Source: [Enterobacter] lignolyticus SCF1
GTDB taxonomy: Bacteria; Pseudomonadota; Gammaproteobacteria; Enterobacterales; Enterobacteriaceae
Assembly (NCBI RefSeq): GCF_000164865.1
Contig: NC_014618.1
Span: 1,426,001-1,490,000 of the forward strand
DNA: 64,000 nt
Reading direction: 5' to 3'
Of this stretch, positions 36,023 through 44,942 are shown piece by piece. The notes under the pieces are model-generated. The model did no database searches. It was not told the DNA's origin and was given only the letters and a program-made list of their open reading frames with translations. Position 1 is the first letter of the stretch. Each line of letters opens with the position of its first letter. Made by a program: the position numbers and the translations under genes.

Positions 36023-36340
36023 ATGATCAAAACTCGTCGGACTAAACGCACCTTTTCCCCGGAGTTCAAGCTTGAAGCTATCGGGCAGGTGGTTAAATAC
36101 CAGCGTGATGTCAGAGAAGTCGCGCTGGCACTCGAGCTCAACCCTGACCATTTGCGCAAATGGATACGGTTGTATAAGCAGGAACTTCAGGGTATTGAGC
36201 CCGCTGGTAATGCTATTACCCCTGAACAACGCGAAATTCAGCAGCTTAAAGCGCAGATAAAGCGCCTTGAGATGGAAAAAGAAATACTAAAGCAGGCTGC
36301 CGTGCTGATGAGCGAAATCCCCGGGAAGCTGTCGCGCTAA
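36023..36340 (+). CDS. IS3-family OrfA
   Basis: The 105-residue protein MIKTRRTKRTFSPEFKLEAI... has an HTH (about 12-48: EVALALELNPDHLRKWIRLY) and a zipper segment (QLKAQIKRLEMEKEILKQAA). It ends SEIPGKLSR. The orfB frame is open in the -1 register from 36271, so orfA and orfB overlap by about 70 bases and a fused OrfAB transposase can be made by frameshifting in that overlap (an A5G run lies at 36276-36281). Confidence 0.87.
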   Translation: MIKTRRTKRTFSPEFKLEAIGQVVKYQRDVREVALALELNPDHLRKWIRLYKQELQGIEPAGNAITPEQREIQQLKAQIKRLEMEKEILKQAAVLMSEIPGKLSR

Positions 36341-36366
36341 TCACACGGCTGAAAGCAAAGTGGCCA

Positions 36367-37188
36367 GTGCGGGTTCTTTGTCATCTGTTCGGTATTCACC
36401 GTAGCGTTTATTACGCGCAGGTGAAGCGTCCTGTTAATGTGCAAAGAATTGAATTACGAAGTCGGGTGAGGGCTTTCCATGCTCTCATTCGTGGCGCAGC
36501 CGGTAGCCAGGCAATCAGTCAGATGTTGCGCCAGAGTGGCGTTGATGCAGGCCGGTGGCTGGCACGACGACTGATGTGGGAATGCGGGCTGACAAGTCGA
36601 CAGCCGGTTAAACATCACTACCGGGTAAACGAAGACAACAGTCCGCCATTGCCAAATTTACTGAACCGGCAATTTAACCCCGCCGCACCAAACCGCGTCT
36701 GGTGCGGCGACATCCGTTTTATTCGCCTGCAGGACAAATGGTGTTATCTCGCGCTCGTTGTTGATTTATATTCACGGCGGATTATCGGTTCAGCCCTCTC
36801 ATTAACCGCTGATGCTGAGTTGGTGTGCAGGGCTTTGCGTAATGCACTGGAAACACGACCGCGTGATGGCCGCCTGCTGTTTCATTCAGATCAAGGTGTT
36901 CAGTATAAAAGCAATAAATACAGAAAGTTACTCTGGCGTTATGGGGTAATGCAAAGTATGAGTCGCAGAGGGAATTGCCTGGATAATTCGCCGATGGAAA
37001 GAGTCTTTCGCAGCCTTAAAAGTGAATGGCTTCCGAAAGGTGGTTATGGTGATTTTAGCCATGCGGTACGCGATATAAACCAGTGGATTAATGGTTATTA
37101 CAACGTTTATCGACCTCACACGAACAACGGTGGTTTACCGCCTTGCTTACATGAAGAAAAGTGGAAACAGGTTATCCCGGTGTCCTGA
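36367..37188 (+). CDS. IS3-family OrfB (DDE transposase part)
   Basis: The 273 residues shown here carry the integrase core: Asp in RVWCGDIRFIRLQDKW, Asp in LLFHSDQGVQYKSNKY and Glu in NSPMERVFRSLKSEW, with the YNVYRPHTNNGGLPP ending of the family. The GTG at 36367 is only a formal start; the frame continues upstream and overlaps orfA, so the active product is the OrfAB fusion. All three catalytic residues are present, so the element may be mobile. Confidence 0.87.
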   Translation: MRVLCHLFGIHRSVYYAQVKRPVNVQRIELRSRVRAFHALIRGAAGSQAISQMLRQSGVDAGRWLARRLMWECGLTSRQPVKHHYRVNEDNSPPLPNLLNRQFNPAAPNRVWCGDIRFIRLQDKWCYLALVVDLYSRRIIGSALSLTADAELVCRALRNALETRPRDGRLLFHSDQGVQYKSNKYRKLLWRYGVMQSMSRRGNCLDNSPMERVFRSLKSEWLPKGGYGDFSHAVRDINQWINGYYNVYRPHTNNGGLPPCLHEEKWKQVIPVS

Positions 37189-37474
37189 TTTTGTGATCCA
37201 CTACACACCAAACGAATCGGAAAACCGATACTGGAAAAACTCTAACGCGGTGGCCAGTTTTTGTTGACCACTTCAATTTTTAATCTGAAGTGTAGTAAGT
37301 GTCACGGAGTATCTCTCCCGAAGTTCTAACAGAGTGAGAGTAACAAAAAGAGATACCTTTGATTGTAGCTTGAGGTGCGATTCGCTGGAAATGGTTAGAC
37401 ATGAAATTAGGCTATAAGCCTTGTCTGGTGCGGTTTTGATGGAGTTGTGAAGAAGGGGGTATTCACGTTCGGAA

Positions 37475-37546
37475 TGTCCCCTGCAGGAATCGAACCTGCA
37501 ACTAGCCCTTAGGAGGGGCTCGTTATATCCATTTAACTAAGGGGAC
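37475..37546 (-). tRNA. argW: tRNA-Arg(CCU)
   Basis: The minus strand folds into a cloverleaf: acceptor GTCCCCT pairs with AGGGGAC, discriminator A; anticodon loop CTCCTAA between AGCCC and GGGCT gives anticodon CCU; the T arm is TGCAGGTTCGATTCCTGCA. It corresponds to E. coli argW, located beside mlaA. The 3' CCA is not encoded: the discriminator A is followed by TTC instead. The lost CCA implies recombination at the tRNA 3' end, a known integration site in E. coli (prophage CPS-53). The CCA would be added by the nucleotidyltransferase Cca. Confidence 0.95.
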
Positions 37547-37792
37547 GAGAAGCGGCAGAAGTATAGCCTTTTTTTAACTGTGCGTTAAGCGTATAGCCCA
37601 CTGACTGCTTAAAGTGTCGCCATAATGTGCTGAATTTGTTCTTTTCCAGCCCGTATTTCATCTGCCTGCTGTCATCCCTTATTGCGGTGATACTCCTATT
37701 TTTCAGGGAATGACATGAATAGCGATGCTGCTATTTCAAAATATGTATAAAATCAGGAGTAGAAGCATTGTTATGTTTACAGGGAGACTTTT

Positions 37793-38548
37793 ATGAACTT
37801 TCGCCTGTCAGCGTTAGCTCTAGGCGCGACATTGCTGGTGGGGTGCGCCAGTACGGGTGAACAACAGCAGGGGCGTTCGGATCCGTTTGAAGGCTTTAAC
37901 CGTACGATGTACAGCTTCAACTTTGACGTGTTGGATCCTTATGTCATTCGTCCGGTTGCGGTTGCCTGGCGCGATTATGTGCCCCAGCCAGCCCGAAACG
38001 GAATTGGTAACTTTACCAGCAACCTTGAAGAACCTGCGATCATGGTCAACATGTTCCTGCAGGGCGATCCGTATCAGGGGATGGTGCACTTTACCCGTTT
38101 CTTCCTGAACACCCTTCTGGGGATGGGCGGCTTTATTGATGTCGCGGGAATGGCGAATCAGAAGCTGCAGCGCGTCCAGCCGCACCGTTTTGGCAGTACG
38201 CTAGGTCGTTACGGCGTAGGCTATGGTCCGTATCTGCAGTTGCCGTTCTACGGCAGCTTTACGCTGCGTGATGAAGGCGGTGATGCCGCGGATACCCTTT
38301 ACCCGGTACTGTCGTGGCTGACATGGCCGATGTCGATCGGCAAATGGGCCGTTGAAGGTATCGAAACCCGGGCGCAGCTGCTGGATTCCGATGGCCTGCT
38401 GCGTCAGTCTGCCGATCCGTACATCATGGTGCGAGAAGCCTACTTCCAGCAGCATGACTTCATCGCCAACGGCGGCAAGCTGAAGCCGGAAGAAAACCCG
38501 AATGCGAAAGCAATTGAGGGCGATCTGAAAGATATCGACTCGCAGTAA
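37793..38548 (+). CDS. mlaA: MlaA (VacJ), outer-membrane phospholipid-removing lipoprotein
   Basis: The 251-residue precursor has a lipobox LLVGC, with the lipidated Cys18. The mature protein matches MlaA: DPFEGFNRTMYSFNFDVLDPYVIRPVAVAWRDYVPQPARNGIGNF, GGFIDVAGMA and PFYGSFTLRDEGGDAADTLYPV. With OmpC/OmpF it extracts misplaced phospholipids from the outer leaflet and hands them to MlaC for retrograde transport, keeping outer-membrane asymmetry. GGGAGACTTTT before the ATG is the ribosome site. In E. coli yfdC lies between this gene and argW; it is missing here. Confidence 0.96.
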   Translation: MNFRLSALALGATLLVGCASTGEQQQGRSDPFEGFNRTMYSFNFDVLDPYVIRPVAVAWRDYVPQPARNGIGNFTSNLEEPAIMVNMFLQGDPYQGMVHFTRFFLNTLLGMGGFIDVAGMANQKLQRVQPHRFGSTLGRYGVGYGPYLQLPFYGSFTLRDEGGDAADTLYPVLSWLTWPMSIGKWAVEGIETRAQLLDSDGLLRQSADPYIMVREAYFQQHDFIANGGKLKPEENPNAKAIEGDLKDIDSQ

Positions 38549-38569
38549 CCCGGCGTGAGAAAAGAAAAA

Positions 38570-38592
38570 GGTGAGCAATGCTCACCTTTTTT
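38570..38592. terminator. Bidirectional terminator between mlaA and fadL
   Basis: AAAAAGGTGAGCAATGCTCACCTTTTTT: a seven-base stem with A and T tracts on each side, between convergent stop codons. Confidence 0.92.
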
Positions 38593-38607
38593 AATGCGCC
38601 TGTGCTA

Positions 38608-39948
38608 TCAGAAGCGGTAGTTAAAGTTGGTGCCGAACAGCCAGGCTTTACCTTCAGAACGGAACTCGTACGGACCTTCTTTGATGGTCACGTTCTGGCC
38701 GTGCATATAGGAAGCGCCGACGTCAACAGAAGCATCTTTGTTGAACGCATAAGTGGCGCCCGCGCTCAGCCAGAAACGGTCCTGATCCGGGATGGAAATA
38801 GAGCGGGTCTGAGCAGGAACCGGGCTATCATCGAAGGCGATACCGGTACGGAAGGTCCAGTTATCGTCGTAGTAGTAGGTGGTACCCAGCGCGATACGCA
38901 TCGAATCTTTGAAGCTCTCATCCTTATAGAACAGCGTCTGGCCGTTCGAGCCGGTAGCTTTCAGCTCCTGGAACTGGCTCCAGCTGGTGTAAGCCATGCT
39001 GTAGTGAACCGCCCACTGCGGTGCAACGCGGTTGTAACCAGATATTTCCCACATTTCTGGCAGATTGAGCGTCAGGGAGCCCGGGATAGTCTTACCGCCG
39101 GTTGGATACGGGAAGCCCGGAACTGCGGCGCTCATGTTGCTGTTGTAATTGCCGTCGAAGTCGATTTTAACTTCTGAGCGGTAGGTTAAACCCCAGCGGT
39201 TGTTCTTATCCAGCTCATACAGGATACCGGCGTTCCAGCCATAGCCCCACTCGCTGCCTTTCAGGCGCGCGATCTGGGTATCGGCTGGGATAGCGGCCAG
39301 CTGCTGCGCTTTAGCGACAGCGGCTGCACGGGCTGGCGCTGGCAGGCTTGGCACCTGGGCCATAATCTGACCGGCGGCCAGCATGCCGGCATCACCCGCA
39401 TAGCGCTCGATTTTCGCATCGGCATAGACCGCATCAAAACCCAGACCAAAGCTCCAGCTGTCATTCAGACGGTAAGCGCCGCTCAGGTTCAGGTTAACGG
39501 TGGTCAGGTCGGTTTTACCGCCCATCGTGCCCGCTGCATAGTTATCGCCATACTCTGTCGCCAGACCAAAGTTAGAGGTAATGGACGCCCCCCAACCAAA
39601 CTGATCGTTAATAGGTGCAACAAAATGTACGTTAGGAACCCAGGCGCTCGGGGCGATGTTGTTCGCATCCAGGCTCTTACCGGACGGCGATTTGCCAGAG
39701 ATATTGACATCAGGATCGATATAAACCGCACCGGCGGAGAAGGTCGGGCGGTCGAACATCATAATCAGCGCAGGGTTACGGCTGGCGTTACCCGCATCGT
39801 CAGCGATAGCGCCTTCACCAGAGTACGCGCGGCCTAAGCCTGAGGAAGAAAATTCGTTTAATTGAAAGCCTGCTGACCAGGCGTGGGTGGAAACGAGTGC
39901 CACTGCGACTGCGAGAGCAGACTTTGTAAAGCGGGTTTTCTGGCTCAT
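38608..39948 (-). CDS. fadL: FadL, long-chain fatty acid outer-membrane transporter
   Basis: The 446-residue precursor has a signal peptide (MSQKTRFTKSALAVAVALVSTHAWS, cleavage before AGFQL). The mature 14-strand barrel starts AGFQLNEFSSSGLGRAYSGEGAIADDAGNASRNPA, the plug and NPA motif of the family, and ends in Phe (NFNYRF), the outer-membrane assembly signal. It imports long-chain fatty acids and is also a common phage receptor. The start at 39948 is preferred (GAGG eight bases upstream) over the ATG two codons earlier. The stretch AQVPSLPAPARAAAVAKAQQ differs from E. coli and is probably an extracellular loop. Two FadR sites lie in its leader. Confidence 0.95.
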   Translation of the reverse strand: MSQKTRFTKSALAVAVALVSTHAWSAGFQLNEFSSSGLGRAYSGEGAIADDAGNASRNPALIMMFDRPTFSAGAVYIDPDVNISGKSPSGKSLDANNIAPSAWVPNVHFVAPINDQFGWGASITSNFGLATEYGDNYAAGTMGGKTDLTTVNLNLSGAYRLNDSWSFGLGFDAVYADAKIERYAGDAGMLAAGQIMAQVPSLPAPARAAAVAKAQQLAAIPADTQIARLKGSEWGYGWNAGILYELDKNNRWGLTYRSEVKIDFDGNYNSNMSAAVPGFPYPTGGKTIPGSLTLNLPEMWEISGYNRVAPQWAVHYSMAYTSWSQFQELKATGSNGQTLFYKDESFKDSMRIALGTTYYYDDNWTFRTGIAFDDSPVPAQTRSISIPDQDRFWLSAGATYAFNKDASVDVGASYMHGQNVTIKEGPYEFRSEGKAWLFGTNFNYRF

Positions 39949-40035
39949 GACCATAACCTCATTGAGTTATTTTTATTCAAAATTTGTTACATGCCGTAAC
40001 AGAAGCGCGAAGTGTAGGGTCTGTGTTACATCAGA

Positions 40036-40074
40036 GAAATCAGACCAGTGCCGAGAGTATAGGTCTGACCAGCT
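40036..40074 (-). promoter_or_regulatory. Two FadR operators upstream of fadL
   Basis: On the minus strand, AGCTGGTCAGACCTATA (40058-40074) and GGCACTGGTCTGATTTC (40036-40052) both match the FadR core TGGTCNGA of the consensus AACTGGTCNGACNNGTT. E. coli fadL also has two such sites and is repressed by FadR until acyl-CoA releases it. Confidence 0.85.
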
Positions 40075-40319
40075 GTAATGTTGCAAGTTTGTTTATAAGT
40101 TTTTTCAAATGTGATCTTAGAAACGCGATCCAGCTGGCAAAAATGCGGCCAGGATGAATCGCCAATTTGGGTGATTTTTGTTTTAGATCATTTTTAATTG
40201 TGATTTTGGTCACTTACCGCGGTTCACTGAATTAACAACTGGAGACAGGTCACGCCGGGGCGTAAAATAAGTACATTATTTGTCTGGCACCCTGGGTGCA
40301 TATACAGAGGAAATCTACG

Positions 40320-40604
40320 ATGAGTAAATGCAGTGCTGATGAAACCCCGGTTTGCTGCTGTATGGATGTTGGCACCATCATGGACAACACGGATTGCACC
40401 GCGTCCTACAGCCGCGTTTTCGCTAACCGCGCGGACGCAGAAGCGACCCTCGACGCGCTGAGCGCGAAGGCTCGCGGCGTCGAGTCTGAGCCGTGCAAAA
40501 TCACCCCGACCTTTAAAGAGGTTGACGGTGGCGTACAGCTGGATATCGACTTTGTTTTCTGCTGTGAAGCTGAAACGCTGATTTTCCAGCTCGGCCTGCG
40601 TTAA
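40320..40604 (+). CDS. yfcZ: YfcZ/YiiS family (DUF406) small protein
   Basis: The 94-residue protein MSKCSADETPVCCCMDVGTI... has a Cys-rich N-terminus (CCC at 12-14) and a C-terminal pair FCCEAE. The middle carries SRVFANRADAEATLDAL. It matches E. coli YfcZ, in the same place between fadL and fadI. The family has no assigned role. The cysteine clusters could bind a metal, but this is inference. AGAGGA eight bases before the ATG at 40320 fixes the start; an earlier ATG at 40296 lacks such a site. Confidence 0.9.
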   Translation: MSKCSADETPVCCCMDVGTIMDNTDCTASYSRVFANRADAEATLDALSAKARGVESEPCKITPTFKEVDGGVQLDIDFVFCCEAETLIFQLGLR

Positions 40605-40614
40605 TGCCTGCCTG

Positions 40615-40640
40615 AAACGCCCCTTTCCGGGGCGTTTTCT
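40615..40640 (+). terminator. yfcZ terminator
   Basis: AAACGCCCC-tttcc-GGGGCGTTTT followed by a T-rich run: a canonical intrinsic terminator. Confidence 0.93.
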
Positions 40641-40718
40641 TTTTCTCCGCCATGTGTTTTAGCTCCCACTTTTTCGTTTCTCCGATTGGCTAAATGTAAA
40701 AAATTAGTTAAGACTGTT

Positions 40719-40735
40719 ATCAGGTCAGACCACTT
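40719..40735 (+). promoter_or_regulatory. FadR operator upstream of fadIJ
   Basis: ATCAGGTCAGACCACTT (inverted: AAGTGGTCTGACCTGAT) matches the FadR consensus and lies about 25 bases before the fadI start, as in E. coli. Confidence 0.85.
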
Positions 40736-40760
40736 ATTTTACGTTTAACAGGGGAGTGAT

Positions 40761-42071
40761 ATGAGTCAGGCATCACCGCTCATTACCCGTCAGGGTGATC
40801 GCATTGCTATCGTCAGCGGATTACGTACGCCATTTGCCCGCCAGGCGACGGCATTCCACGGCGTTCCGGCGGTGGATCTCGGAAAAATGGTCGTTGCTGA
40901 GATGATGGCGCGTAGTGAAATTCCCCCTGACGCTATCGAACAGCTGGTGTTTGGCCAGGTGGTGCAGATGCCGGAGGCCCCCAATATCGCCCGCGAAATT
41001 GTGCTGGGAACGGGAATGAGCGTTCATACCGATGCCTACAGCGTCAGCCGCGCCTGCGCCACCAGCTTCCAGGCGGTAGCGAACGTTGCCGAAAGCCTGA
41101 TGGCGGGAAATATCCGCGCCGGTATTGCCGGCGGCGCCGACTCTTCCTCGGTGCTGCCGATTGGCGTCAGTAAGAAGCTGGCGCGTATGCTGGTGGATGC
41201 CAACAAGGCCCGCACCCTGGGGCAGCGCCTCAAGCTTTTTTCTCGCCTGCGCTTACGCGACCTGATGCCGGTACCGCCCGCGGTGGCGGAGTATTCTACC
41301 GGTTTACGTATGGGCGATACTGCCGAACAGATGGCAAAGAGCTGGGGCATCAGCCGTGAACAGCAGGACGCGCTGGCGCACCGTTCACACCAGCTTGCGG
41401 CGCAGGCCTGGGCGGAAGGTAAGCTTACCGACGAGGTGATGACTGCGTATGCCGCGCCGTTTCGCGAGCCTTTCGGGCAGGATAACAATATTCGCGGCGC
41501 CTCGACGCTTGCCGACTACGCCAGGCTGCGTCCGGCGTTCGATCGCCAGCATGGCAGCGTGACGGCGGCCAACAGTACGCCGCTAACGGACGGCGCCGCC
41601 GCCGTGATCCTGATGACCGAATCCCGCGCCAAAGAGCTGGGCCTTACGCCGCTTGGCTATCTGCGCAGCTACGCCTTTACCGCCATTGACGTCTGGCAGG
41701 ACATGCTGCTTGGCCCCGCGTGGTCAACGCCGCTGGCGCTGGAGCGGGCGGGCATTTCCCTGGCGGATTTAACGCTGTTTGATATGCACGAAGCCTTTGC
41801 GGCGCAGACGCTGGCAAACCTGAAGCTGCTGGCAAGCGATCGCTTCGCCCGCGAGGTTTTGGGGCGTTCGCAGGCAACCGGCGAGGTGGATGAGAGCAAG
41901 TTCAACGTGCTGGGGGGCTCCATCGCCTACGGCCATCCGTTTGCCGCGACCGGCGCGCGGATGATCACACAAACGTTAAACGAGCTGCGTCGCCGCGGCG
42001 GCGGTTTTGGTCTGGTCACCGCCTGCGCGGCGGGCGGGCTTGGCGCTGCCATGGTCCTGGAGGCTGAATAA
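40761..42071 (+). CDS. fadI: 3-ketoacyl-CoA thiolase FadI (anaerobic beta-oxidation, beta subunit)
   Basis: The 436-residue thiolase cleaves 3-ketoacyl-CoA with CoA to acetyl-CoA and a shortened acyl-CoA. The nucleophile is Cys99 in SVSRACATSFQA. The C-terminal motifs GGSIAYGHPFAATGARM and CAAGGLGAAM carry the catalytic His and Cys. It forms a complex with FadJ, used mainly under anaerobic conditions and for medium- and long-chain substrates. GGGGAGTGAT precedes the ATG. Its stop overlaps the fadJ start by one base (TAATG), so the two are translationally coupled. Confidence 0.96.
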   Translation: MSQASPLITRQGDRIAIVSGLRTPFARQATAFHGVPAVDLGKMVVAEMMARSEIPPDAIEQLVFGQVVQMPEAPNIAREIVLGTGMSVHTDAYSVSRACATSFQAVANVAESLMAGNIRAGIAGGADSSSVLPIGVSKKLARMLVDANKARTLGQRLKLFSRLRLRDLMPVPPAVAEYSTGLRMGDTAEQMAKSWGISREQQDALAHRSHQLAAQAWAEGKLTDEVMTAYAAPFREPFGQDNNIRGASTLADYARLRPAFDRQHGSVTAANSTPLTDGAAAVILMTESRAKELGLTPLGYLRSYAFTAIDVWQDMLLGPAWSTPLALERAGISLADLTLFDMHEAFAAQTLANLKLLASDRFAREVLGRSQATGEVDESKFNVLGGSIAYGHPFAATGARMITQTLNELRRRGGGFGLVTACAAGGLGAAMVLEAE

Positions 42072-44218
42072 TGGAGATGATGTCTGCGTTTACGCTCACG
42101 GAACGGCCTGACAACGTTGCGGTGATCGCCATCGATGTGCCGGGCGAAAAGATGAATACCCTCAAAGCGGAGTTTGGCGCGCAGGTGAGGGCCATCCTGA
42201 AGCAGGTTCGCGACAACCGATCGCTGCGCGGCGTGGTGCTTATCTCGGCGAAGCCGGATAACTTTATCGCCGGTGCGGATATCAACATGATCGGCGGCTG
42301 CCGCACGGCGCAGGAGGCCGAAGCGCTGGCGCGGCAGGGCCAGCAGATCATGGCGGAAATCCATGCGCTGTCGGTGCCGGTCATTGCCGCTATTCACGGC
42401 GCCTGCCTTGGCGGCGGTCTTGAGCTGGCGCTGGCCTGCCATGGGCGCATTTGTACCGACGATGCGAAAACGGTGCTCGGCCTGCCGGAGGTTCAGCTTG
42501 GCCTGCTGCCGGGTTCCGGCGGTACGCAGCGTCTGCCGCGTCTGGTCGGGGTCAGTACGGCGCTGGAGATGATCCTGACCGGTAAGCAGCTTCGCGCCCG
42601 CCAGGCGCTGAGGGCCGGGCTGGTGGACGAGGTGGTTCCGCACAGTATTTTGCTGGACGCCGCCGTAGAGATGGCAAAAAAGGAACGCCCGGCCAGCCGT
42701 CGGCTGCCGGTGCGCGAGCGCCTTCTCGCCGGCCCGCTGGCGCGCAATGTGCTGTTTAGCCTGGTCGGTAAAAAGACGGAGCAAAAAACGCAGGGCAACT
42801 ACCCGGCAACGGGGAAAATCCTGCAGGTTATTGAAACCGGATTAAGCCACGGCATCAGCAGCGGGTATGAGGCCGAAGCGCGCGCGTTCGGCGAGCTGGC
42901 GATGACGCCGCAGTCGAAGGCCCTGCGCGGTATCTTTTTTGCCAGTACCGACGTGAAGAAGGATCCCGGCGCGCCGGTCGAGGCGCTGCCGCTGCGCTCA
43001 GCGGCGGTACTGGGCGGCGGCTTAATGGGCGGCGGAATTGCGTTTGCGCTCGCCAGCAAAGCGCAGCTTCCGGTGCGCATCAAGGATATTAACAGCCTGG
43101 GCATCAACCATGCGCTGAAATACAGCTGGGAGCTGCTGGATGCGAAGGTGCGCCGTCGCCACCTCAAAGCCGCTGAACGGGATAGCCAGATGGCGCTAAT
43201 TTCCGGCACCACGGACTATCGCGGCTTCGCGCATCGCGATGTGGTTATCGAAGCGGTGTTTGAGGATTTAGCGCTCAAGCAGCAGATGGTCGCTGACGTC
43301 GAACGGCAGTTCGCGCCGCACACGATTTTTGCCTCCAATACCTCGTCGCTGCCGATTGGCGATATTGCCGCCCATGCCGCGCGTGCGGAACAGGTCATCG
43401 GCCTGCACTTCTTCAGCCCGGTAGAAAAAATGCCGCTGGTGGAGGTTATCCCGCATGCGGGGACTTCAGACGCGACGGTCGCCACGGTCGTCAGGCTTGC
43501 CAGGCAGATGGGCAAAACGCCGATCGTGGTGGCGGACAAGGCCGGGTTCTACGTTAACCGCATTCTGGCGCCCTACATTAATGAGGCCATGCGCATGCTG
43601 ACCGAGGGCGTCAGCATTGAGCAAATCGATAATGCGCTGGTGAAGTTTGGTTTTCCGGTGGGGCCAATCCAACTTTTGGATGAGGTTGGCATCGACACCG
43701 GAACTAAAATTATCCCAGTGCTGGAAAACGCTTATGGAGAACGTTTTAGCGCGCCAGCAAATATCATTAGCGCGATTTTGAACGACGATCGCAAAGGGAG
43801 AAAAAATGGTCGCGGTTTCTATCTTTATGGCGCAAAAGGGCGTAAAAGCAAAAAACGGCCCGATCCGGCTATCTATAACCTGATCGGCAACGGGCAAAAA
43901 TCGTCGCTTACCGACCAGCAGATCGCTGAGCGCTGCGTGATGATGATGCTCAACGAATCGGCGCGCTGTTTTGATGAACAGGTTGTGCGCAGCGCGCGCG
44001 ATGGCGACATCGGCGCCGTATTCGGCATTGGTTTCCCTCCGTTCCTTGGAGGCCCGTTCCGCTATATGGATACCCTCGGGGCGGGAAATGTGGTGGCGAC
44101 GCTGCAACGCCTGGCTACCCAATATGGCGCACGGTTTGCGCCGTGCGAGGGAGTCGTCAATATGGCTGAACAACGTCTCTCCTTCTGGCCGAAGGACGAA
44201 ACTGAGGCGTTAAATTAA
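42071..44218 (+). CDS. fadJ: FadJ, multifunctional enoyl-CoA hydratase / 3-hydroxyacyl-CoA dehydrogenase
   Basis: The 715-residue alpha subunit has an N-terminal crotonase domain (about 1-190: FIAGADINMIGG, IHGACLGGGLELALACH and the catalytic Glu region LGLPEVQLGLLPGSGGTQRLPRL). The central NAD-binding domain (about 310-490) has VLGGGLMGGGIAFALASKAQ, then FASNTSSLPIGDIA and GLHFFSPVEKMPLVEVI. Two C-terminal dehydrogenase domains follow. With FadI it carries out the three last steps of each beta-oxidation round. Length agrees with E. coli FadJ (714). It is coupled to fadI and under the same FadR site. Confidence 0.96.
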   Translation: MEMMSAFTLTERPDNVAVIAIDVPGEKMNTLKAEFGAQVRAILKQVRDNRSLRGVVLISAKPDNFIAGADINMIGGCRTAQEAEALARQGQQIMAEIHALSVPVIAAIHGACLGGGLELALACHGRICTDDAKTVLGLPEVQLGLLPGSGGTQRLPRLVGVSTALEMILTGKQLRARQALRAGLVDEVVPHSILLDAAVEMAKKERPASRRLPVRERLLAGPLARNVLFSLVGKKTEQKTQGNYPATGKILQVIETGLSHGISSGYEAEARAFGELAMTPQSKALRGIFFASTDVKKDPGAPVEALPLRSAAVLGGGLMGGGIAFALASKAQLPVRIKDINSLGINHALKYSWELLDAKVRRRHLKAAERDSQMALISGTTDYRGFAHRDVVIEAVFEDLALKQQMVADVERQFAPHTIFASNTSSLPIGDIAAHAARAEQVIGLHFFSPVEKMPLVEVIPHAGTSDATVATVVRLARQMGKTPIVVADKAGFYVNRILAPYINEAMRMLTEGVSIEQIDNALVKFGFPVGPIQLLDEVGIDTGTKIIPVLENAYGERFSAPANIISAILNDDRKGRKNGRGFYLYGAKGRKSKKRPDPAIYNLIGNGQKSSLTDQQIAERCVMMMLNESARCFDEQVVRSARDGDIGAVFGIGFPPFLGGPFRYMDTLGAGNVVATLQRLATQYGARFAPCEGVVNMAEQRLSFWPKDETEALN

Positions 44219-44422
44219 GGTCAAAGAAAGGTAAATCCACACAAACGATGATGCTGCTGAGTGGTTAATTTGTAAACAAAGATTGACTATACTTACGCCA
44301 TTAAGGTAAAAAACAGCGTTTCATTCATTGGATGGATAAGGCACAATGCCCGACCGCCGGGTAAACGACGTTGTTTGTGGTCGGCTTACTTTGGTGCTTC
44401 TGGTTAACAAAAGCGGTGCAAT

Positions 44423-44908
44423 ATGCAAGTTTTTATCATGCGTCACGGCGACGCTGCCCTTGAAGCAGCTAGCGACTCGGTTCGTCCATTAACCACCTGT
44501 GGTTGCGATGAGTCCCGACAGATGGCTACCTGGCTGAAAGGTCAAAAAGTGGATATTGAGCGCGTACTGGTCAGCCCTTTTCTGCGGGCGGAGCAGACGC
44601 TGGATGTGGTCGGGGAGTGCATGACCCTGCCCAAAGAGATCGATGTCCTGCCGGAGCTTACGCCCTGTGGCGATGTGGGGCTGGTCAGTGCGTATCTGCA
44701 GGCGCTGACCAACGAAGGTATTGCGTCGGTGCTGGTGGTGTCCCACCTGCCGCTGGTCGGCTACCTGGTGTCAGAGCTGTGCCCTGGCGAAACCCCGCCG
44801 ATGTTCGCAACTTCTGCGATTGCCAATGTTACCCTGGATGCCAGCGGGCAAGGGGTGTTCAACTGGCAGATGAGTCCCTGCAATCTGAAGATGGCGAAAG
44901 CCATCTGA
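44423..44908 (+). CDS. sixA: Phosphohistidine phosphatase SixA
   Basis: The 161-residue histidine phosphatase has the RHG motif at 7-9 (MQVFIMRHGDAA), the second catalytic part VLVSPFLRAEQTL and the distal His in VVSHLPLVGYLV. SixA removes phosphate from histidine phosphotransfer proteins, first shown for ArcB and later for the nitrogen phosphotransferase protein NPr. It stands alone with its own leader of about 200 bases and a strong terminator. Order relative to fadIJ and smrB equals E. coli. Confidence 0.95.
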   Translation: MQVFIMRHGDAALEAASDSVRPLTTCGCDESRQMATWLKGQKVDIERVLVSPFLRAEQTLDVVGECMTLPKEIDVLPELTPCGDVGLVSAYLQALTNEGIASVLVVSHLPLVGYLVSELCPGETPPMFATSAIANVTLDASGQGVFNWQMSPCNLKMAKAI

Positions 44909-44914
44909 GCCGAA

Positions 44915-44942
44915 AGGCGGGCACAGCGCCCGCCATTTTTTT
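44915..44942. terminator. Terminator between sixA and smrB
   Basis: GGCGGGC-acagc-GCCCGCC followed by A and seven T residues. It overlaps the stop codon region of convergent smrB. Confidence 0.9.

Larger units (their letters stand above)
35953..37205 (+). mobile_element. Intact IS3-family element inserted into the IS911 remnant
   Basis: The 1,253-base element has matching inverted ends: TGTAGTGGATCGGTAATTCA at the left and, inverted, TGTAGTGGATCACAAAATCA at the right, both continuing into GGACACC. It carries overlapping orfA and orfB that look undamaged. No direct repeat flanks it (GGG on the left, CAC on the right), in line with a deletion of the surrounding IS911 orfB. Confidence 0.85.

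Noticed and set aside
37276..37474. Possible integrase or attachment-site remnant left of argW
   Set aside because: The 200 bases contain no integrase-like frame and no second copy of the tRNA 3' end that I can see.
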